Assembly: GCF_002902945.1 (NCBI RefSeq)
Contig: NZ_CP026101.1
Span: 2,046,001-2,110,000 of the forward strand
DNA length: 64,000 bases
From: Paraburkholderia caribensis
GTDB lineage: Bacteria; Pseudomonadota; Gammaproteobacteria; Burkholderiales; Burkholderiaceae
Direction of reading: 5' to 3'
Positions 35,136 to 43,179 of the stretch are shown piece after piece. Within the stretch, counting starts at the first letter, position 1, and the number at the start of each line of letters is the position of its first letter. A program made the translations under genes and the position numbers. The notes under the pieces are model-generated. The model ran no database searches and was not told the DNA's origin. It was given only the letters and a program-made list of their open reading frames with translations.

Positions 35136-37634
35136 ATGACGTGGTTCATCGTTGCGCTGATCGTCGCCGCCGCGGCGCTCGTCTATGGGCAGGCACGGGC
35201 CTCGTGGTGGCTCGCGTTCCTCGTCGCGTGGGTCGCCGCTGCCTTCGTGACGCGCGCAGCGGGCACGACGGCGACGATCCTGCTGTCGATCGTGCTGGTC
35301 CTTCCCGCGCTCGTGCTGACGCTCAAACCGCTCCGCCGCGCGTGGCTCAGCGCGCGGGTGCTCGACCTGTTCCGCAAGATCCTGCCCGACATGTCGCCGA
35401 CCGAGCGCGACGCGATCGAAGCGGGCACGGTCTGGTGGGACGCCTCGCTGTTCTCCGGGCGCCCGCATTGGGACACGCTGCTCGGCTATGGCCCGGCCAC
35501 GCTGTCCGTCGAGGAACAGGCATTCCTGGACAACGAATGCGAGCAACTCTGCGATCTCGCGAACGACTGGGAAACGACGGCCATCTGGCAGGACCTGTCG
35601 CCGCAAGCGTGGCAATTCGTCAAGGACAAAGGCTTTCTCGGGATGATCATTCCGAAGCAGTACGGCGGCAAAGGCTTTGGCGCCTACGCGCACTCGCAGG
35701 TCATCATGAAGCTCGCGACGCGCTGCTCGGCGGCCGCCGTCTCCGTGATGGTGCCGAACTCGCTCGGCCCCGCCGAACTGCTGCTGCACTACGGCACCGA
35801 CGCGCAGAAGAATCACTATCTGCCGCGTCTCGCGCGCGGCGACGAGATCCCCTGCTTCGCGCTGACGAGCCCTTACGCAGGCTCGGACGCGGCCGCGATT
35901 CCCGATGTCGGCATCGTCTGCAAGAGCACGTTCGAGGGGCGCGAGACGCTCGGCTTTCGCGTCACGTGGAGCAAGCGCTACATCACGCTCGGCCCGATCG
36001 CGACGGTGCTCGGTCTCGCGTTCCGCGCGCTCGATCCCGACCATCTGCTTGGCAACGACGACGAGCCGGGCATCACCTGCGCGCTGATTCCGACCCGCCA
36101 CCCCGGCGTGAACATCGGCCGCCGTCACTGGCCGCTCAATGCCGTGTTCCAGAACGGCCCGAACTGGGGCAACGACGTGTTCATTCCGCTCGACTGGGTG
36201 ATCGGCGGACGCGCGCAGGTTGGCAACGGCTGGCGCATGCTGATGGAATGCCTCGCGGCGGGCCGCGCGATTTCACTGCCGTCGTCGAATGTGGGCATGT
36301 CGAAAATCGCGGTGCGCGGCGTGGGCGCGTATGCGGCCGTGCGGCGCCAGTTCCGCACGGCGATCGGCAAGTTCGAGGGCGTGCAGGAAGCGCTCGGCCG
36401 CATGGGCGGCAACCTCTACGTGATGGACGCCGCGCGCCGCCTGTCCGCGCAGGCCGTCGATCTCGGCGAGAAACCGTCGGTGATTTCGGCGATCTCGAAG
36501 TACCACATCACCGAACGCAACCGCGAAGTGATCGATGACGGCATGGACGTCGTCGCGGGCAAAGGCATCTGCATGGGGCCGTCGAACTTTCTCGCGCGCG
36601 CGTACCAGCAGGTGCCGATTTCGATCACCGTCGAAGGCGCGAATATCCTCACGCGCTGCCTGATCATCTTCGGCCAGGGCGCGATCCGCTGCCATCCGTA
36701 CGTGCTCAAGGAAATGGCCGCGACGCGCGAGCCCGACCGCGCGAAGGCGCTGCGCGATTTCGACGACGCGTTCTTCGGCCATATGAGCTTCACGCTGTCG
36801 AACGCAGTGCGCAGCCTCGTGCACGGCTTGACGGGCGGCGTGCTGATCGCGAAGCCGCAGCGCGCGCACGCGCCGCTCGTGCGCTACTACCGCGCGGCCA
36901 CTCGCCTTTCGACCGTCTTCGCGCTGCTCGCCGACGTGTCGATGCTCGTGCTCGGCGGCGAATTGAAGCGCCGCGAGCGTATCTCGGCACGTCTGGGCGA
37001 CGTGCTGTCGCAGCTCTATCTGATCTCCGCGACGCTCAAGCGTTACGAAGACGAAGGCCGTCACGGCAGCGATCTGGCGCTCGTGCAATGGGGTGTCGAA
37101 GATGCGCTGTATCGCGCGCAAACCGCCCTCGACGGCGTCCTGCAAAACTATCCGAACCGCTTCGCCGCGGGCCTCGTGCGGATGCTCGCGTTTCCGTTCG
37201 GCCTGCCGCATCGCGCGCCGTCCGATGCGCTCGGCAGCACCATCGCTGCACTGATGCAGACGCCGGGCGACACGCGCGACCGTCTGCTCGCGGATTCGTA
37301 TGTGCCGCACGCCAGCGTCGACGCGATCGGCTACGGCGAGCTGGCGTTCGCGCTGACGCCGCAGGTCGCGCAGATCGAACAGCGCTTGCGCGAAGCGATC
37401 AAACATGGCCGCCTCGCGCCGATTCCGCAAAGCCTCGCCGATCTCGCCGAATGGACGGAGGCGGCGCAGCAGCGCGGGCTGATCGACGAAGACGAGCGCA
37501 AGGTGCTCGACGACTACGCGCGCTACGGCGCCGAGGTCGTGAAGGTCGACGACTTTCCCGCCGACTTCGGCCTGCTCGCCGACCTGCAACGGCGCAAGGA
37601 AGCCCTCGACAAGGCAATGGAACTGGCCGCCTGA
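35136..37634 (+). CDS. fadE: Acyl-CoA dehydrogenase, FadE type
   Basis: The 832-residue protein matches the large FadE class (about 815 residues in E. coli) rather than the usual 380-residue dehydrogenases. The ATG at 35136 follows AAGGAGG, and two N-terminal membrane segments (WFIVALIVAAAALVY and ATILLSIVLVLPALVL) come next. The dehydrogenase domain includes FLGMIIPKQYGGKGFGA and the FAD-binding ALTSPYAGSDAAAI. It catalyses the first oxidation of acyl-CoA at the membrane. It heads the island with FabG, MaoC, thiolase and FadD downstream, though the M60 peptidase gene intervenes. Confidence 0.95.
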   Translation: MTWFIVALIVAAAALVYGQARASWWLAFLVAWVAAAFVTRAAGTTATILLSIVLVLPALVLTLKPLRRAWLSARVLDLFRKILPDMSPTERDAIEAGTVWWDASLFSGRPHWDTLLGYGPATLSVEEQAFLDNECEQLCDLANDWETTAIWQDLSPQAWQFVKDKGFLGMIIPKQYGGKGFGAYAHSQVIMKLATRCSAAAVSVMVPNSLGPAELLLHYGTDAQKNHYLPRLARGDEIPCFALTSPYAGSDAAAIPDVGIVCKSTFEGRETLGFRVTWSKRYITLGPIATVLGLAFRALDPDHLLGNDDEPGITCALIPTRHPGVNIGRRHWPLNAVFQNGPNWGNDVFIPLDWVIGGRAQVGNGWRMLMECLAAGRAISLPSSNVGMSKIAVRGVGAYAAVRRQFRTAIGKFEGVQEALGRMGGNLYVMDAARRLSAQAVDLGEKPSVISAISKYHITERNREVIDDGMDVVAGKGICMGPSNFLARAYQQVPISITVEGANILTRCLIIFGQGAIRCHPYVLKEMAATREPDRAKALRDFDDAFFGHMSFTLSNAVRSLVHGLTGGVLIAKPQRAHAPLVRYYRAATRLSTVFALLADVSMLVLGGELKRRERISARLGDVLSQLYLISATLKRYEDEGRHGSDLALVQWGVEDALYRAQTALDGVLQNYPNRFAAGLVRMLAFPFGLPHRAPSDALGSTIAALMQTPGDTRDRLLADSYVPHASVDAIGYGELAFALTPQVAQIEQRLREAIKHGRLAPIPQSLADLAEWTEAAQQRGLIDEDERKVLDDYARYGAEVVKVDDFPADFGLLADLQRRKEALDKAMELAA

Positions 37635-37761
37635 CCCATCTGCTCGATTCACCGCGCATCGTTTGACGGCTGCCGCAGGGGGGGGGCGGCCGGCCAACGC
37701 CCTTCTTTCGCTCTCGATCCGTTAGTATTCCCCCGCAGCAACTCGAAGAAGGGACGCATAG

Positions 37762-39078
37762 ATGCTAAGGATTCCAACGCTTGTCAGCCTTGCCTTTCTC
37801 GCCTCGGCAGCGTCGGCTGCCCACTTCGACAACCAGTCGGGACGCTATTCATTCACGCCGCTGCCCTCGGCCGAAGCCGAGATGAAACGCATGAACACGA
37901 TCATGGAGCTGTCGGATCAGCAACCCACGGGTCGCTACGTGCGCAAGGGCGAGACCGTGCGCGTGAACGTCGGCGGCATGCCCGGCGGGTATCGTGCGCG
38001 CGCGATGGTCGGCTTCCGCCGCATGATCGGAAAGTCGTCACGGGATCAGCAGACCGCCCGCCTGCGCAACGGCAACAACCGGTTCGTCGCCAGCCAGAAC
38101 GGCCCGCTGTTCATCACGATCACCGCGCCGGCCGGCAGGCCCGCCATGTCGACTGAAGTCGAGGTATCGATCGCGGATGGCAAGCCGTTGCCCCTCTTCG
38201 TGCAAGGCCGCACGAGCATGGGCGACTGGCGGGCGCAACTGGATCGCTACGCGGACGCGCCGTTCGTTCAACTGGTCGGCCAGCAAAGCATGATCACGTT
38301 GCCACGCGACGTGTTCCGGCGCGATCCCATCGCCGATCCCTCCGCCACCCTGGCGACGATCGGGCAGGTGCTCGCGATGCAGGACACACTGGCAGGATTC
38401 GACGGCGCAACACCGGCCGACGCGCGCACACCACTGCGCGCACACCTCGTGGTCGACTTCCGCACCTCACCGAAGGAAAGAAAAGGGGTGTACATGTATG
38501 CCACCGACCAGTTCATCGGCATGTTCGCGGACAACACCGCCGACCTCACCGACCCGGCGCGTCTGCGCAGGGAGTGGTCCATCTGGCATGAGGTCGGACA
38601 TACGCACCAGCAGAACTCCTGGACATGGGACACGCTGGCCGAAGTCTCCGTCAACCTGTTCTCGCTGTATGTGCAGGAAAAGATGGGCGAGCCCAACCGG
38701 CTGGACGTGCCCGAACATGACGGCATCACGCCTCGCGAACGTGCGCGCGACTATCTCGCCCGTGCGTCGCGCGACTATGTATCGGACGTGGACGGCGAGT
38801 ACGACGGCCTCGCGTTCGTGCGGCTCGTGATGTTCGATCAACTGAAGCGCGCCTACGGCTGGGATCTTTTCACCCGGCTGTTCCGGTATTACCGCGAGCA
38901 TCCTTTGCCTGACGACGTATCGGAGGCAAACAGGGTCGACCAGTTCGTGGTGGCGATGTGCACGGTATCCGGCAACGATCTGCGTCCATTCTTCGAAAAA
39001 TGGGGTTTGCGGGCCAGCGCAGACGCGTACGGCAAGATCGCCGCGCTGCGTCTTCCCGTGCGCGCGATCGAAACCTGA
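37762..39078 (+). CDS. M60-family (enhancin/mucinase-like) metallopeptidase
   Basis: The 438-residue protein has a signal peptide (LVSLAFLASAASA, cleavage near residue 19). The zinc motif is HEVGH (276-280), with the M60-type continuation TH..NSWTWDTLAEVSVNLFS and the third ligand probably Glu294. M60 peptidases act on glycosylated proteins such as mucins in host-associated bacteria; the substrate here is unknown and could be a plant, fungal or own-surface glycoprotein. The gene sits inside a beta-oxidation island on the same strand, with 127 bp before and about 180 bp after it, so it is probably an unrelated insertion. Confidence 0.85.
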   Translation: MLRIPTLVSLAFLASAASAAHFDNQSGRYSFTPLPSAEAEMKRMNTIMELSDQQPTGRYVRKGETVRVNVGGMPGGYRARAMVGFRRMIGKSSRDQQTARLRNGNNRFVASQNGPLFITITAPAGRPAMSTEVEVSIADGKPLPLFVQGRTSMGDWRAQLDRYADAPFVQLVGQQSMITLPRDVFRRDPIADPSATLATIGQVLAMQDTLAGFDGATPADARTPLRAHLVVDFRTSPKERKGVYMYATDQFIGMFADNTADLTDPARLRREWSIWHEVGHTHQQNSWTWDTLAEVSVNLFSLYVQEKMGEPNRLDVPEHDGITPRERARDYLARASRDYVSDVDGEYDGLAFVRLVMFDQLKRAYGWDLFTRLFRYYREHPLPDDVSEANRVDQFVVAMCTVSGNDLRPFFEKWGLRASADAYGKIAALRLPVRAIET

Positions 39079-39260
39079 CCGGTCAGGCTGAAGCGTCCAG
39101 TTGCGGCGCGGCTGGCACATGACAGAGCCCGCATCGTGCAACGCACCGCAACATGCCGCAGACGCCCGCCCCCGCAAATCCGTCCCCCAGCTTGCGGCAA
39201 GTCACGCGCTCCGTGCACACTGTCGTTCATCCGCCCGTCCGGGGGCCAGGAGCCAATAAC

Positions 39261-40712
39261 GTGAATGATTCCTACCTGAACTTCGTCAATTCGCCGCTGG
39301 GCGCGCGGGTCGCGCGCTCGCTCGGTTTGCCGAAGCCCGAGGTACTGCGCCGCTACCGCGCCGATGCGCCGGAATTCGACGGCATCGTCGCCGTCGGCGC
39401 GGGGCCCGCGCCGCAACTGCTCGACGCGCTCGCCGACGTGGTCGCGCATATCGGCATGACGAGCGTCGCGCATGCCAGCGCGGGCCTGTGGGTGCCGCTC
39501 GCGAACCGCCACGGACTGATGACGGGCCGCTTCGAGCCCGCCGATCCCGCAGCCGGCTCGCAGGCGCGCGTCAAGGCGCTCGTGTTCGATGCGAGCGGCA
39601 TCGAAAGCAGCGCGCAACTGGAATCGCTCTACACGTTCTTTCATGACGCAGTGCGCTCGCTCGACACATGCGGCCGGATCGTCGTGCTCGGCCGCCCGCC
39701 CGAAGCGTGCGCGAGCCCGCGCCAGTGGACGGCGCAACGCGCGCTCGAAGGCATGACGCGCTCGCTCGGCAAGGAAGCGCGTCGCGGCATCGCGGCCAAT
39801 CTGATTTATGTGTCGCAAGGGGCCGAAAGCGGCATCGAATCGACGCTGCGCTTCTTTCTGTCGCCGCGTTCGGCGTACGTGTCGGGCCAGGTCGTGCGGA
39901 TCGGCGCGGCGGCCGGCGGCATCGCGCCGAACTTCGGCCAGAACTTGGGCCAGAACTTAGGCCAGTACTTCGACTGGACCCAGCCGCTCGCCGGCCAGCG
40001 CGCCGTCGTGACGGGCGCGGCGCGCGGCATCGGCGCGGCGATCGCGAACGTGCTCGCGAGCCAGGGCGCGCACGTGATCGGCATCGACATTCCCAGCGCC
40101 ACGCAAGCGCTCGACGCCACCCTGCGCCAGCTCGGCGGCACGGCGCTCGCGCTCGACATCGCCGCGCCGGAAACGCCCGCGCAGATCGCCGCGGCGCTCG
40201 ACGAACTCGGCGTCGACGTGTTCGTGCACAACGCGGGCATCACGAAAGACAAAACCATCGCGAAGATGACGGAAGCGGCGTGGCGCAGCGTGATCGACAT
40301 CAATCTGTCGGCGCAGGAACGCATCGACGACGCGCTGCTCGAAGCAGGCACGCTGCGCGACGGCGGGCGCATTATCTGCGTATCTTCGATCAGCGGTATC
40401 GCGGGCAACCTGGGACAGACCAACTACGCGGCATCGAAAGCGGGCGTGATCGGCCGCGTGCAGGGCATGGCGCCGTATCTGGCCGCGCGTCGCATCACGA
40501 TCAACGCAGTCGCGCCCGGCTTCATCGAAACGCAGATGACCGCGAAAATGCCGCTCGCGCTGCGCGAAGCGGGCCGGCGGATGAATTCGATGAGCCAGGG
40601 CGGCCAGCCCGCCGACGTCGCCCAGACCATCGCCTGGCTCGCGCATCCCGGCTCGGCGGGCGTGACAGGCCAGGTCGTGCGGGTGTGCGGACAAAGCCTG
40701 ATAGGAGCGTGA
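39261..40712 (+). CDS. High-molecular-weight FabG-type 3-oxoacyl reductase
   Basis: The start is the GTG at 39261, preceded by AGGAG at 39247-39251. The 483-residue protein has two Rossmann-like domains. The N-terminal one (about 1-215) lacks the catalytic residues. The C-terminal SDR domain is complete: VTGAARGIG (249-257), NAG, and Ser-Tyr-Lys in SSISG and NYAASK. A linker of FGQNLGQNLGQYF joins them. The layout is that of HMwFabG/FabG4, which reduces 3-oxoacyl-CoA or oxidises 3-hydroxyacyl-CoA. The MaoC gene starts 5 bp downstream, so they share an operon. Confidence 0.9.
   Translation: MNDSYLNFVNSPLGARVARSLGLPKPEVLRRYRADAPEFDGIVAVGAGPAPQLLDALADVVAHIGMTSVAHASAGLWVPLANRHGLMTGRFEPADPAAGSQARVKALVFDASGIESSAQLESLYTFFHDAVRSLDTCGRIVVLGRPPEACASPRQWTAQRALEGMTRSLGKEARRGIAANLIYVSQGAESGIESTLRFFLSPRSAYVSGQVVRIGAAAGGIAPNFGQNLGQNLGQYFDWTQPLAGQRAVVTGAARGIGAAIANVLASQGAHVIGIDIPSATQALDATLRQLGGTALALDIAAPETPAQIAAALDELGVDVFVHNAGITKDKTIAKMTEAAWRSVIDINLSAQERIDDALLEAGTLRDGGRIICVSSISGIAGNLGQTNYAASKAGVIGRVQGMAPYLAARRITINAVAPGFIETQMTAKMPLALREAGRRMNSMSQGGQPADVAQTIAWLAHPGSAGVTGQVVRVCGQSLIGA
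39936..39971 (+). repeat. Triple 12-bp tandem repeat inside the FabG-type gene
   Basis: GGCCAGAACTT plus one variable base occurs three times in succession (last copy GGCCAGTACTT). It encodes the GQNLGQNLGQYF linker between the two domains, stays in frame and could vary in number between strains. Confidence 0.75.
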
Positions 40713-40717
40713 CCGTC

Positions 40718-41635
40718 ATGGCGTTCTACGACTCCAGTTCGGTGTTCGGCGCGCCGCGCCTGAAAACGATCGTGCTGCCGGAACTGCCCAAACCCGCGAA
40801 CCTGTATGCGCGGGCGCTGACGGGCGTCGTCAAGGGCTTCCAGCGCAACCGCCCGAGCGATCTGCCGCTGCTCCGGCTGGTGCGGCCCGCCGTATCGCTC
40901 GATTCCGTCGCGATCGAGCGCTATGCGCGGGTGTGCGGCTTTTTCCCCGAGCAGGGCATTCCGTTCACGTTTCCGCATCTGCTGGCGTTCCCGCTGCATC
41001 TAATGTTGCTGACGGAGCCCGCGTTTCCGTGGTCGGCGCTCGGCCTCGTCCATCTGGCGAACAGCGTGCACATGCGCCGCCCGCTGTCGTTCGACGACAC
41101 CTTGCGCGTCGAAGTCGAATTCGGCGCGCGCCTGCGCCACGACAAGGGCCAGGCGTTCGTGCTGCAGACGCGCGTCTACCGGCGCGGCGAAGCCGTCTGG
41201 GACGGCGACAGCGTGTATCTGAAGCGCGGCGTCGCGGCGAGCGGCGATCCGCTCGCGCCGCTGGAGACGGCAGGCGACACGCTCGCGCGCGCGGCGCGCT
41301 GGCAGCTTCCGTCGCAACTGGGCCGCGACTACGCGAAGGCATCGGGCGACTTCAATCCGATCCATCTGTCGATGCTCTCGGCCAAAGCGTTCGGCTTTCC
41401 GCGCGCGATCGCGCACGGCATGTGGACGCTGGCACGCACGGCGGCGGCACTGCAACCGCCCAGGCGCCTCGCCGATGCAACGCTCGCAGGCGAATTCAAG
41501 CTGCCGATGCTGCTGCCCGGCGAAGCGTCGCTGTGGACGGCATCGCCCTCGCCCACTGCGCGCGAGTTCGAAGTACGCGATCCCGAAGGCGGCAAGCCGC
41601 ACCTGCGCGGCCGCTTCCAGTGGAACCTGCAATGA
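40718..41635 (+). CDS. MaoC-type enoyl-CoA hydratase
   Basis: The ATG at 40718 has TAGGAG about 10 nt before it. A GTG at 40709 that overlaps the FabG-type stop is in frame but too close to that site. The 305-residue protein is a double hot-dog: the N-terminal repeat is degenerate and the C-terminal one has the hydratase-2 motif GDFNPIHLSMLSAKAFGFPRAIAHGM with catalytic Asp and His. It hydrates trans-2-enoyl-CoA to the (R)-3-hydroxy form. The pairing of MaoC with FabG matches a hydratase/dehydrogenase couple. Confidence 0.88.
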   Translation: MAFYDSSSVFGAPRLKTIVLPELPKPANLYARALTGVVKGFQRNRPSDLPLLRLVRPAVSLDSVAIERYARVCGFFPEQGIPFTFPHLLAFPLHLMLLTEPAFPWSALGLVHLANSVHMRRPLSFDDTLRVEVEFGARLRHDKGQAFVLQTRVYRRGEAVWDGDSVYLKRGVAASGDPLAPLETAGDTLARAARWQLPSQLGRDYAKASGDFNPIHLSMLSAKAFGFPRAIAHGMWTLARTAAALQPPRRLADATLAGEFKLPMLLPGEASLWTASPSPTAREFEVRDPEGGKPHLRGRFQWNLQ

Positions 41636-41776
41636 CGCGCGCCGTGCGCGCCCCGCTGCACGGCCTGCATCCGACGTTGGAATCCATGCCCGGCCTGATC
41701 CGTTTCAAGCAGGTGCCGGGCGCTGCATGCACGATCCGATCCGTCCAGCAGACGGACACTCCCAGGGAGCCACTCG

Positions 41777-43099
41777 ATGCCTGACCCGTCACATCCACCA
41801 TCCCACCCGCTTCCCGCCGCGCGCCGCGTCGCGATAGTGGGCGGCAACCGCATCCCGTTCGCGCGCTCGAACACGGCCTACGCGACGGCGTCGAACCAGG
41901 ACATGCTGACTTTCGCGCTGCAAGGTCTGATCGACCGTTACAACCTGCATGGCGAGCGCCTCGGCGAAGTCGCGGCGGGCGCCGTCATCAAGCATTCGCG
42001 CGACTACAACCTGACGCGCGAAGCCGTGCTGTCGACCACGCTCGCAAAGGAAACGCCCGCATATGACGTGCAACAGGCATGCGGCACGGGCCTCGAAGCG
42101 GCGATTCTGGTGGCCAACAAGATCGCGCTCGGCCAGATCGACGCGGGCATTGCGGGCGGCGCCGATACAACCTCGGACGCGCCCATCGGCGTCAACGAAC
42201 GGCTGCGCAAGATCCTGCTCGAAGCGAACCGCGGCAAGTCGGCGGGGCAGCGCGTCAGCGCGCTCGCCAAGCTGCGCCCCGGCATGTTCTTCAAGCCGCT
42301 TTTGCCGCGCAATAGCGAGCCGCGCACGGGGCTGTCGATGGGCGAGCACTGCGAGCTGATGGCCAAGCGCTGGGGTATTTCGCGCGAGGCACAAGACGTG
42401 CTCGCCTACGATAGCCACCGCAAGCTGACGGAAGCCTACGCGCGCGGCTTTCTGAACGACCTGATGACGCCCTTTCGCGGTCTCGCACGCGACAACAACC
42501 TGCGCAGCGACCTGACGCTGGAGAAGCTGGCTACGTTGAAACCCGTGTTCGACCGCGACGCGGGCACGATGACGGCGGGCAACTCGACGCCGCTGACGGA
42601 CGGCGCATCGGCCGTGCTGCTCGCCAGCGAGGCATGGGCGGCGGCGCGCGGCCTTCCCGTGCTGGCGTGGCTCAGCTGGCACGAGACGGCCGCCGTCGAT
42701 TTCTTCGACAAGAAAGAAGGCTTGCTGATGGCGCCTGCGTACGCCGTGCCGCGCATGTTGAAACGCGCGGGCCTGACGTTGCAGGATTTCGACTTCTACG
42801 AAATTCACGAGGCGTTCGCGGCGCAGGTGCTCTGCACGCTCGCCGCCTGGGAGGACGATGAGTACTGCCGCACGCAACTGGGACTCGAATGCGCGCTGGG
42901 AACCATCGATCGCGCGAAAATGAACGTGAACGGCGGATCGCTCGCGACGGGCCATCCGTTCGCCGCCACGGGCGGACGCATCGTCGCCGGACTCGCAAAG
43001 CTGCTCGCGCAGCTCGACAAGCCGGCGGGCACGGCGCGCGGGCTGATTTCGATCTGCGCGGCGGGCGGCCAGGGTGTGGTCGCGATTCTGGAACGGTAG
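41777..43099 (+). CDS. Acetyl-CoA acyltransferase (FadI/FadA2-type thiolase)
   Basis: The 440-residue thiolase has nucleophile Cys102 in QQACGTG, EIHEAFAAQ, GGSLATGHPFAATGGR with the catalytic His, and the second Cys in ISICAAGGQG. It carries out the thiolytic step that releases acetyl-CoA. Length and the N-terminal pattern fit the FadI/FadA2 branch (about 435 residues) rather than the 390-residue biosynthetic thiolases. It lies 141 bp after the MaoC gene on the same strand. Confidence 0.92.
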   Translation: MPDPSHPPSHPLPAARRVAIVGGNRIPFARSNTAYATASNQDMLTFALQGLIDRYNLHGERLGEVAAGAVIKHSRDYNLTREAVLSTTLAKETPAYDVQQACGTGLEAAILVANKIALGQIDAGIAGGADTTSDAPIGVNERLRKILLEANRGKSAGQRVSALAKLRPGMFFKPLLPRNSEPRTGLSMGEHCELMAKRWGISREAQDVLAYDSHRKLTEAYARGFLNDLMTPFRGLARDNNLRSDLTLEKLATLKPVFDRDAGTMTAGNSTPLTDGASAVLLASEAWAAARGLPVLAWLSWHETAAVDFFDKKEGLLMAPAYAVPRMLKRAGLTLQDFDFYEIHEAFAAQVLCTLAAWEDDEYCRTQLGLECALGTIDRAKMNVNGGSLATGHPFAATGGRIVAGLAKLLAQLDKPAGTARGLISICAAGGQGVVAILER

Positions 43100-43179
43100 A
43101 ATCGCGCGCCATCCGCACCCGAACGATTCATGCACACGACACATACAACGACAAAGCTGGCACTCCGGGAGACATCGCC

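Noticed and set aside
33892..36128. Minus-strand open frames of about 390 and 410 codons opposite tetR and fadE
   Set aside because: Both are antisense shadows of clear genes; composition is Arg/Gln/Ala-rich.
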